Shown here: in pieces, positions 8,004 through 13,017 of the stretch
How positions within the stretch are numbered: position 1 is the first letter of the stretch
Layout: every line of letters begins with the position of its first letter
Assembly: GCA_002688335.1 (NCBI GenBank)
Contig: NZCQ01000042.1
Span: forward strand, 1 to 14,018
DNA length: 14,018 nt
From: Candidatus Pacearchaeota archaeon
GTDB lineage: Archaea; Nanobdellota; Nanobdellia; Pacearchaeales; GW2011-AR1
Reading direction: 5' to 3'
Program-made: the position numbers and the translations under genes
Notes under the pieces: model-generated
Database searches by the model: none
Seen by the model: only the letters and a program-made list of their open reading frames with translations
Told to the model about the DNA's origin: nothing

Positions 8004-8069
8004 TTAATTTTTAGAGTCCCTTTCATAAGGGCGGGTGGGAGGGTTATGAAATTTGGCTCTAAAAATTAA
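8004..8069 (+). other. Hairpin with a perfect G-quadruplex loop, copy 2
   Basis: Outer stem TTAATTTTTAGAG (8004-8016) with CTCTAAAAATTAA (8057-8069), 13 bp perfect; inner stem TTTCATAA (8021-8028) with TTATGAAA (8044-8051), 8 bp perfect; the 15-nt loop is exactly GGGCGGGTGGGAGGG (8029-8043). It sits between two divergent genes. The plus-strand gene appears leaderless from 8137, so the G-rich strand is unlikely to be in its mRNA. The element probably acts as DNA, or through the C-rich transcript of the minus-strand gene. Confidence 0.85.
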
Positions 8070-8107
8070 ATGTCCCCCATTACTCTGACACCATAAAAAA
8101 CCAAAAC

Positions 8108-8115
8108 TTTAAATA
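8108..8115 (+). promoter_or_regulatory. TATA box of the ribosomal operon
   Basis: TTTAAATA is centred about 25 bp before ATG 8137, which predicts a leaderless transcript. The ATG is not preceded by a Shine-Dalgarno sequence. Confidence 0.7.
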
Positions 8116-8136
8116 CCTTTCTCTATCTAGATTTTT

Positions 8137-8397
8137 ATGGTAAAAAACAAGACTAAGAGAATATTAAGTAAATCAGAGATAGAGAATGAAAAAAAATCAA
8201 ACAAGATATTCAAAGATTTCATAAAAAAGTTAAGAAAAGAAAAAATCCCCTGTGAACTTAACGGAATCATTTTCAAAAAAGATAGAACTCCTAGGTTCCT
8301 TGAAGCAATAATTAAAAGAAATGTAAGATATAGTGATCCTCAAATAATAAAGAGAGTACCAGAAAAATACAAAGGGGTAAGAGTAAAAGTATTCTGA
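8137..8397 (+). CDS. Unknown basic protein heading the translation operon
   Basis: 86 residues, strongly basic (Lys/Arg throughout), with no membrane segment, zinc site or recognised domain. The N-terminal half (residues 1-36) is a charged, probably helical stretch. The second half (IPCELNGIIFKKD, then YSDPQIIKRVPEKYKGVRV) looks like a small folded alpha/beta unit. It is first in the operon, starts leaderless behind a good TATA box, and its TGA is two bases before the eL42 ATG. That position and its charge suggest an RNA- or ribosome-associated protein, but I do not recognise the family. The frame is real rather than a shadow: it has its own promoter and tight spacing to a definite gene. Confidence 0.7.
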   Translation: MVKNKTKRILSKSEIENEKKSNKIFKDFIKKLRKEKIPCELNGIIFKKDRTPRFLEAIIKRNVRYSDPQIIKRVPEKYKGVRVKVF

Positions 8398-8399
8398 AA

Positions 8400-8714
8400 A
8401 TGAAACTACCAAAAGAAACAAAAAGATTTTGCCCATATTGCAAAAAAAGAACAGACCAAAAAATAGACCTAGTTAGTACTGGATTCAAAAGAGGAACACT
8501 AACAAAAGGATCTATTTCTAGAACTAAAATACGTGGAGCAGCCAGTGGAAAAGGAAACAAAGGAAAATATTCAAGAAAAGCCATAAAATCATGGAAAAGA
8601 AAAACAAAAACCACTACAAGAAAAGTTTTAATCTATCAATGTCAAGAATGTAAAAAATCAAAACAATCTAAAAACTCTCGAAGAGTTTCAAAGATCTTAA
8701 TAGGAGAAAAATAA
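8400..8714 (+). CDS. rpl44e: Large-subunit ribosomal protein eL42 (L44e)
   Basis: 104 residues. Two zinc-binding pairs, CPYC (C11, C14) and CQEC (C81, C84), frame a basic loop, as in the eL42/L44e family. The N-terminus MKLPKETKRFCPYCKKRT is typical. The family sits near the tRNA exit site of the large subunit and occurs only in archaea and eukaryotes. The region between the two halves (GSISRTKIRGAASGKGNKG) differs from the usual Gly/Gln-rich loop, and the protein is slightly longer than the usual 92-97 residues, with a basic C-terminal extension after the second zinc pair. It is the second gene of the operon and is followed one base later by eS1. Confidence 0.93.
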   Translation: MKLPKETKRFCPYCKKRTDQKIDLVSTGFKRGTLTKGSISRTKIRGAASGKGNKGKYSRKAIKSWKRKTKTTTRKVLIYQCQECKKSKQSKNSRRVSKILIGEK

Positions 8715-8715
8715 A

Positions 8716-9540
8716 ATGGCAGCAAAAAAACAACAAAAAGTAATCACAAGAAGGAAGAAATTCATAAAGGTAGATATCCCAACAATAAATTCTCAAGTAG
8801 AATTAATTGGAGAATCTCCAAAACAAGTAGAGAATAAAACAATAAAGCTAGATTTAACAAGGCAATTAAAAGGAAAAAGCGTAGAAGGCACTTTCAGAAT
8901 CAAGATTGAAGAAGACAAACCAATAGCTCAACCATTCAAAATAAGATTAATGCCTTACTTCATAAGAAGAATGATCAGAAAAAGGATCAGCTATGTAGAA
9001 GACTCTTTTGAAGCCCCTACCCAAAACTCCTTAATAAAAATCAAGCCATTCATCATAACCAGAAAAAGAGTTTCAAGAGCAGTTAGAAAAACAATAAGAA
9101 ACAAAGCTAAAAACTGGATTGAAGACTACCTAGCAGAAAGAACAGATGAAGAAATATTCAACGAAATCTTATCAAACAAATTCCAGAGACCATTATCATT
9201 AACCCTTAAGAAAACATACCCCCTTTCTCTTTGTGAAATCAGGATTCTTCAAATAGTTAGACCCTTAAAGCCAGAAGAAGTTCCAAAAATAACCAAAAAG
9301 AAAAAGATAGAGATAACAGAAACACCCTCAAAAATAGAGGAAGGATTAGATCAATTCAAAGAAATTGAAGAAGAAAAAATCAAGAAAGCAGAGAAAGAAA
9401 TGAAGGAAACTCAAGAAAAAGCAACTAAGAAAGAGGGCGAAGATAAATCAGACTTGAAGAAAGACTTAGAAGAAGCCAAGAAGAAAATTGCTGAAAAAAA
9501 GAAAGCTAAAGAAGAAAAAGAAAAGGAGAAGAAAGAATAA
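8716..9540 (+). CDS. rps3ae: Small-subunit ribosomal protein eS1 (S3Ae) with long charged tail
   Basis: 274 residues. The core, about 1-187, matches eS1: KVITRRKKFIKVDIP near the start, TRQLKGKSVEGTFRIKI, KIRLMPYFIRRMIRKR, IITRKRVSRAVRKTIR, and the closing SLCEIRILQIVRPLKPEE. eS1 sits on the small-subunit platform by the mRNA exit. Archaeal versions are usually about 200-220 residues; here residues 188-274 form an extra tail made almost only of Lys and Glu (ending KKAKEEKEKEKKE), probably a single helix or a disordered region. A GGAG at about 8702-8706 before the ATG at 8716 is a good ribosome binding site, unlike the leaderless first gene. The stop is followed after one base by ndk. Confidence 0.95.
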   Translation: MAAKKQQKVITRRKKFIKVDIPTINSQVELIGESPKQVENKTIKLDLTRQLKGKSVEGTFRIKIEEDKPIAQPFKIRLMPYFIRRMIRKRISYVEDSFEAPTQNSLIKIKPFIITRKRVSRAVRKTIRNKAKNWIEDYLAERTDEEIFNEILSNKFQRPLSLTLKKTYPLSLCEIRILQIVRPLKPEEVPKITKKKKIEITETPSKIEEGLDQFKEIEEEKIKKAEKEMKETQEKATKKEGEDKSDLKKDLEEAKKKIAEKKKAKEEKEKEKKE

Positions 9541-9541
9541 A

Positions 9542-10033
9542 ATGATAGAACAAACATTAGTATTAGTAAAACCAGATGGTGTCCAAAGAGGACTTATCGG
9601 AGAAGTCATAAAAAGATTTGAACAAAGAGGATTAAAGGTCGTTGCATTGAAATTAACAAAGATAGACAAAGACTTCTCTAAAAAACACTACACTGAAGAT
9701 ATTGAAAGAAGAAGGGGTAAGAAAGTTAGAGATCTACTAATAGACTACATCACTTCAGAACCAGTTGTTGCAATAATTGTAGAAGGTGTTGACGCTATTG
9801 AAAATGTAAGAAAGATTGCAGGAGAAACAGAATCAAAAGCCGCAATACCTGGAACGATCAGAGGAGACTTTTCTCACGTATCTTTCAGCCATGCAGATGA
9901 AAACAAAATAGCGGCCAAAAACATAGTTCACACTTCAGCTAACAAAGAAGAAGCAAAAGCAGAAACATCTCTATGGTTCTCTGTAGATGAATTACACTCC
10001 TATAAAAGAGTTGAAGAAGATCAAGTTTTCTAA
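9542..10033 (+). CDS. ndk: Nucleoside diphosphate kinase
   Basis: 163 residues. It transfers the terminal phosphate of ATP to other NDPs through a phosphohistidine. Visible motifs: TLVLVKPDGVQRGLIG (2-20, with the nucleotide-contact Lys10), R90 and T96 in RKIAGETES, PGTIRGDF (103-110, Arg107), and NIVHTSA with the phospho-accepting His130. The C-terminus ETSLWFSVDEL is also typical. The segment SHVSFSHADENKIAAK before the active-site His is longer than in bacterial enzymes, as in several archaeal ones. The ATG one base after the eS1 stop was chosen; an upstream in-frame ATG at 9488 only reads through the lysine-rich eS1 tail in another frame. Its stop overlaps the convergent LAGLIDADG gene by 4 bp. 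It is likely cotranscribed with the ribosomal genes. Confidence 0.96.
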   Translation: MIEQTLVLVKPDGVQRGLIGEVIKRFEQRGLKVVALKLTKIDKDFSKKHYTEDIERRRGKKVRDLLIDYITSEPVVAIIVEGVDAIENVRKIAGETESKAAIPGTIRGDFSHVSFSHADENKIAAKNIVHTSANKEEAKAETSLWFSVDELHSYKRVEEDQVF

Positions 10034-11013
10034 AGAGTTTTTAAAAATTCGATATCCTTTTTATATTTGTAATTCAAAAGCTTTACTTTTTTTAGAAAAT
10101 CTTTCACTGAATCCTTACCATAAACATATAGCGTCTTATCACCCTTTATAGTAGAATGCTTTATACCATATTTACTAAAGACATTACTTATTTGTTTAAT
10201 CAAACTTGGATTTTTCATATTTAAGGACATTGCTGGATAAGGATTTTTATAGTAGTTTCTCTTATCAAAATACATACATCCTTCAGCATCATAAATGCCG
10301 GCAATACAAGCTAAGAGAATCTCAGAATTAGCATTCAAAATCTCCTTAGGGATAACAACATCCCTAGTTTTCCTTCCAGCTTCTATCTTAAATCTTCTCG
10401 TTATCATAAGAAAAAGATCTTTTGAATAAAGATTAAATCTTATAGCATTGCTCTTAAATTCATATCTTATTTTTGGATTAATGCCAAAAAGTCTTTTAGG
10501 AATGGGTAGTATAAGTTCTTCATAAAACTCTTTCTCTTTAGAAGCATTTCCAGTAAATTGTGTCAAATAATATCTCCCGTACTTATTTGTAAAACCATCT
10601 CCAATTAATAAACCAATAAAATATGACAATTCTTCACCTAAGGGCTGATAAATATCAAAACGGGGAACTTTTGATTTTATCCTCTCTATTGCAATTTCCC
10701 TCCCTCTATCAAATATATATTTATGTTTTGAATATGCAACCTTTCCCCCCTTAATTGCACCCCAATTTTCTTGGAGTATTGAAACATTTTTGTTGAAATA
10801 TTCTTTAGAATCCTTATCCAATCTAACAGAAAATTTTACAAACAGCTCTTCAGGAATTGTTAACTTTCCACCCTTATACCTATCAAATGTTTGTCTTTGA
10901 ATGTCTAATTCCTGATAAAAATCTTTCCATCTTTTAATTTTATTCTTTTCAAGAACCTTCTCAAAGAATAAATTTCTTGATTCGCCAGTATTAAATAAAA
11001 TCCTTTTTTTCAT
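10030..11013 (-). CDS. Free-standing LAGLIDADG protein (homing endonuclease or derived regulator)
   Basis: 327 residues. The N-terminal third is a probable helix-turn-helix (residues 15-60, with YQELDIQRQTFDRY) followed by NWGAIKGG (83-90). The C-terminal two thirds holds both LAGLIDADG helices: YFIGLLIGDG (131-140, acidic residue D139) and CIAGIYDAEG (236-245, acidic residue E244), about 105 residues apart as in single-chain two-repeat enzymes. Both catalytic acids are intact, so cleavage is possible. It is not inside an intron or intein: no host gene is interrupted. TTATATAAAT at 11034-11043 is centred about 25 bp before ATG 11013, predicting a leaderless message. The gene runs towards ndk and overlaps its stop by 4 bp. 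It could be a mobile endonuclease or a domesticated DNA-binding protein. Confidence 0.9.
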   Translation of the reverse strand: MKKRILFNTGESRNLFFEKVLEKNKIKRWKDFYQELDIQRQTFDRYKGGKLTIPEELFVKFSVRLDKDSKEYFNKNVSILQENWGAIKGGKVAYSKHKYIFDRGREIAIERIKSKVPRFDIYQPLGEELSYFIGLLIGDGFTNKYGRYYLTQFTGNASKEKEFYEELILPIPKRLFGINPKIRYEFKSNAIRFNLYSKDLFLMITRRFKIEAGRKTRDVVIPKEILNANSEILLACIAGIYDAEGCMYFDKRNYYKNPYPAMSLNMKNPSLIKQISNVFSKYGIKHSTIKGDKTLYVYGKDSVKDFLKKVKLLNYKYKKDIEFLKTL

Positions 11014-11033
11014 TTACTTAAAAAGGTCTTAGG

Positions 11034-11043
11034 TTATATAAAT
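11034..11043 (-). promoter_or_regulatory. TATA box of the LAGLIDADG gene
   Basis: ATTTATATAA on the minus strand is centred about 25 bp before ATG 11013 and predicts a leaderless transcript. Confidence 0.65.
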
Positions 11044-11088
11044 GTTATGCCTTCTAGGCTATGGTGTCATTATCTCATCAATAAAAAG

Positions 11089-11097
11089 TTTTAAATA
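11089..11097 (+). promoter_or_regulatory. TATA box of tRNA-Thr
   Basis: TTTTAAATA is centred about 29 bp before the mature 5' end of the tRNA, the usual archaeal distance. Confidence 0.65.
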
Positions 11098-11121
11098 GAA
11101 AGTTTAACAGATATTTTTATC

Positions 11122-11194
11122 GCCCCAGTAGCTCAGTGGTCAGAGCGTTGGTTTTGTAAACCAAGGGTCGTCGGTTCGACTCCGGCCTGGGGCT
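11122..11194 (+). tRNA. tRNA-Thr (anticodon TGT)
   Basis: A canonical 73-nt cloverleaf: acceptor GCCCCAG/CTGGGGC, D stem GCTC/GAGC, anticodon stem TTGGT/ACCAA around TTTGTAA with TGT at 11155-11157, T stem GTCGG/CCGGC with loop TTCGACT, and discriminator T as is usual for archaeal tRNA-Thr. No CCA is encoded and there is no intron. A run of five T at its 3' end (11194-11198) is a probable terminator. Palindromic repeat P2 begins 8 bp further on. Confidence 0.97.
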
Positions 11195-11233
11195 TTTTCT
11201 AAAGAGAACTTTGCATAATTGACATTTCCGAAG

Positions 11234-11284
11234 TCTTCAAAATCAAAGATTTTGAATGAATCAGAAATCAGACAGATTTCTGAG
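11234..11284 (+). repeat. Nested double-hairpin insert A
   Basis: 51 nt placed directly after GAAG in the H2 loop of P2. Hairpin 1: TTCAAAATC, loop AAA, GATTTTGAA (9 bp perfect). Linker TGAA. Hairpin 2: TCAGAAATC, loop AGACA, GATTTCTGA (9 bp perfect). It starts TCTTCAA and ends CTGAG, exactly as insert B does. P1 and P3 lack it, which shows that it was added. Confidence 0.8.
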
Positions 11285-11299
11285 GAAATCGCAGCAAAG

Positions 11300-11347
11300 T
11301 CTTCAACTTCAAGGAAGTTGAATGAATCAGAAAACTAGTTTTCTGAG
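11300..11347 (+). repeat. Nested double-hairpin insert B
   Basis: 48 nt placed directly after AAAG in the right arm of H1. Hairpin 1: TTCAACTTC, loop AAG, GAAGTTGAA (9 bp perfect). Linker TGAA. Hairpin 2: TCAGAAAAC with GTTTTCTGA (9 bp perfect around TA). Against insert A, the stems differ at three positions, each changed on both sides so pairing is kept, while the linker and ends are identical. Confidence 0.8.
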
Positions 11348-11394
11348 TTCTCTCTTAGAGGTGTTTGAAATTGCATTATTTCAAGGTTCTCTAA

Positions 11395-11570
11395 AGATTC
11401 GCTATCCCATCGTTCGCTACGCTCACTTCGCAGCACAATGAGAATTAAAAATCTCGAGCATCTCAACTCTGACGAGTTACCATAAGCTAAGGAGTATTTT
11501 TAACTACGGCTGAAAAGGCCATCTCAATTCCAACTAGTGGCAAGCTATAATGTACAACCTTGGATGCAGT
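11395..11570 (-). ncRNA. Unassigned non-coding segment; possible divergent small RNA (about 11548-11446)
   Basis: No credible protein frame. On the minus strand a GATTTAAA box (11579-11572) would start RNA near 11548. The RNA would fold AACTC-GTCA-GAGTT (11478-11465) and a GGC...GCC hairpin (11519-11508), then end at a T5 run (11452-11448). Two degenerate direct repeats begin CATCTCAAYTC at 11459 and 11520. The outer GCATC (11458-11462) and GATGC (11563-11567) could close the segment. The CGTTCGCTACGCTCACTTCG stretch near 11411-11430 is more GC-rich than its surroundings. It may instead be a decayed end of a mobile element. No known RNA family was recognised. Confidence 0.25.
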
Positions 11571-11571
11571 C

Positions 11572-11629
11572 TTTAAATCTTTCTATTAGTAATAGGCAAA
11601 AGCTTCTATTAGTAATAGAAGGATTTAAA
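11572..11629. promoter_or_regulatory. Symmetrical operator/promoter with paired 15-bp sites
   Basis: An inverted repeat with 24-nt arms, 11572-11595 and 11606-11629, that match except for one mismatch and one G-T pair. Each arm also contains the same-orientation 15-mer TTCTATTAGTAATAG (11581-11595 and 11604-11618, 23 bp apart), itself almost palindromic (CTATTA-G-TAATAG). The outer ends are GATTTAAA boxes facing outward: the right one fits the ATPase start, the left one could drive the minus strand. It looks like two binding sites for a dimeric regulator between two promoters. Confidence 0.6.
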
Positions 11630-11633
11630 AATA
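11624..11633 (+). promoter_or_regulatory. TATA box of the ATPase gene
   Basis: TTTAAAAATA is centred about 25 bp before ATG 11653, predicting a leaderless message. It overlaps the right arm of the symmetrical operator, so a bound regulator would compete with TATA-binding protein. Confidence 0.65.
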
Positions 11634-11652
11634 CAAAAGTATTTCAATAAAA

Positions 11653-12876
11653 ATGTTAGATACAGATACATTAACTGAAATAATTGAACTACAAAGAGAC
11701 TGGATATCAAGGTTACCTGAAGGCATTAAAAGAGAGAAATTTAATGAGATTAATCTATCGCCCAAATTTGCGCTCATAATTTCTGGAATCAGAAGGTGCG
11801 GCAAAAGCACATTGCTAAACCAAATTTTAAAAAATCAGGAAAATTTCTACTATCTAAATTTAGAAGATCCAAGAATGGAAGGATTCGGATTAAAAGATTT
11901 TAACAAATGCGAAGAAATCTTTAGAAATAAATACGGAGAAAATGGAATTTATTTTTTCGATGAAATACAAAACATTCCAAGATGGGAAATATTCATCAGA
12001 TATTTAGTAGATAAAAATAACAAAGTAGTAATAACAGGTTCAAACGCATCCTTGCTAAGCAAAGAACTTGGAACCCGTTTAACGGGCAGACACATAGATA
12101 TAACTCTTTTTCCATTTTCATTCAAAGAATTTTTAAAGTACCTAAATTTAAAGCCCTCACTAAATACATTCAATAGATTCCTATTTGACGGAGGATTCCC
12201 AGAATTCCTAAAAGAAAGGAATCCATTAGTTTTAAACGAACTGATCAACGATGTTGTCATGAGAGATATTGTCAATAGATTTGGCATAAGAAATTCCTCC
12301 TTACTTAAAAAGATTGCAATTTTTTTAATTAGCAATGTAGGTAAAGAATTTTCCTATAATTCCATTAAAAAAACATTTCAAATAAAATCTGTTCAGACCG
12401 TGATAGACTATATTTCCCATTTTGAAGACTCATACATTTTATTTACTATCCCAAGATTCAGTTACTCATATAAACAACAGCAAGTAAATAATAAAAAAGT
12501 TTATTCAATTGATAACGGATTTTCATTGAATAATTCAGTCTCTTTTTCAAAAGATAAAGGAAGAATGTTAGAGAATAGTGTCTTCTTAGAATTAAAGAGA
12601 AGATATAAAGAAATATTTTATTTTCAAGAAAAAAACGAATGTGATTTTGTATATAAAAATAAGAACGGAAAGATGCAAGCAATTCAAGTTTGCTATAACT
12701 TAAACGAAGAAAATCAGGACAGAGAAATTAATGGACTTGTTGAAGCAATGAATAAATTCAAACTAACCAGATCTTTAATCATTACAATGGATCAAGAAGA
12801 TAATTTAGAAATAGAAAATAAAAAGATAATGCTAAAACCTGCCTGGAAGTGGTTATTAGATAAAAATTCAGAATAG
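11653..12876 (+). CDS. AAA_14/DUF4143-type ATPase
   Basis: 407 residues. ATPase domain: Walker A GIRRCGKST (45-53), Walker B IYFFDEIQ (99-106, D103/E104), sensor-1 VVITGSNA (125-132), and a conserved TRLTGRH (141-147) that may supply an arginine finger. The C-terminal part (about 200-407) fits DUF4143: a winged-helix-like middle and a PD-(D/E)XK-like fold, of which ECDFV (329-333) and AIQVCYNL (343-350) remain. The usual Glu-x-Lys is replaced by Gln-Val-Cys, so nuclease activity is doubtful; many relatives show the same IQV. These ATPases are common in archaea and bacteria and poorly understood; roles linked to mobile elements or toxin-like systems have been suggested. The promoter carries paired palindromic sites. 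Repeat P3 begins at its stop codon. Confidence 0.9.
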   Translation: MLDTDTLTEIIELQRDWISRLPEGIKREKFNEINLSPKFALIISGIRRCGKSTLLNQILKNQENFYYLNLEDPRMEGFGLKDFNKCEEIFRNKYGENGIYFFDEIQNIPRWEIFIRYLVDKNNKVVITGSNASLLSKELGTRLTGRHIDITLFPFSFKEFLKYLNLKPSLNTFNRFLFDGGFPEFLKERNPLVLNELINDVVMRDIVNRFGIRNSSLLKKIAIFLISNVGKEFSYNSIKKTFQIKSVQTVIDYISHFEDSYILFTIPRFSYSYKQQQVNNKKVYSIDNGFSLNNSVSFSKDKGRMLENSVFLELKRRYKEIFYFQEKNECDFVYKNKNGKMQAIQVCYNLNEENQDREINGLVEAMNKFKLTRSLIITMDQEDNLEIENKKIMLKPAWKWLLDKNSE

Positions 12877-12966
12877 AGGGTTTTGAATAACCTCAATTTC
12901 CGAAGGAAATCGCATCAAAACCCTTCTTAGAGGACAAGAAAAACAGAGTTTTTCAAAGTCCTCAAT
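12874..12966 (+). repeat. Palindromic repeat P3
   Basis: It begins in the ATPase stop codon. H1: AGGGTTTTGA (12877-12886) with TCAAAACCCT (12915-12924). H2: ATTTCC (12896-12901), GAA loop, GGAAAT (12905-12910), followed by CGCA. H3: AGAGGAC (12929-12935) and GAAAAA (12938-12943) with TTTTTC (12949-12954) and GTCCTC (12958-12963). Compared with P1, both H1 and H2 carry paired substitutions that keep base pairing. Confidence 0.8.
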
Positions 12967-12989
12967 AACCTAACAAACCATATAAAAAA

Positions 12990-12997
12990 TTATAAAT
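12990..12997 (+). promoter_or_regulatory. TATA box of the glycosyltransferase gene
   Basis: TTATAAAT is centred about 25 bp before ATG 13018, predicting a leaderless transcript that starts beyond repeat P3. Confidence 0.65.
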
Positions 12998-13017
12998 CAA
13001 GATAATCACATCATTTA

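Larger units (their letters stand above)
11203..11392 (+). repeat. Palindromic repeat P2, expanded by two nested inserts
   Basis: Same order as P1. H1 left arm AGAGAACTTTG (11203-11213); H2 arms ATTTCC (11224-11229) and GGAAAT (11284-11289) followed by CGCAG; H1 right arm split into CAAAG (11295-11299) and TTCTCT (11348-11353); H3 11357-11371 with 11378-11392 around TGCATT. H2 is interrupted by insert A and the H1 right arm by insert B; removing both restores a P1/P3-like element of about 91 nt. It starts 8 bp after tRNA-Thr. H3 has decayed a little, with two mismatches and two G-T pairs. Confidence 0.85.

Noticed and set aside
8230..8614. Overlapping minus-strand frames opposite the ribosomal operon.
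   Set aside because: They are hydrophobic, low-complexity shadows of lysine-rich genes, with no promoter or motif.
9488..9541. An earlier in-frame start for ndk.
   Set aside because: Those 18 residues are the lysine-rich end of eS1 read in another frame. NDK proteins start just before TLVLVKPDG, which fits ATG 9542.
11203..11392. P2 as a CRISPR array or tRNA-linked att site.
   Set aside because: There are no regularly spaced direct repeats with unique spacers and no duplicated tRNA 3' end; the structure is explained by hairpins and nested inserts.
11465..11480. CTGACGAG resembles the core of a hammerhead ribozyme.
   Set aside because: No GAAA core segment and no properly placed stems were found; the bases form a simple AACTC/GAGTT hairpin.
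11949..12682. Minus-strand frames opposite the ATPase gene.
   Set aside because: The plus-strand gene has a full set of ATPase motifs; the opposite frames have none.
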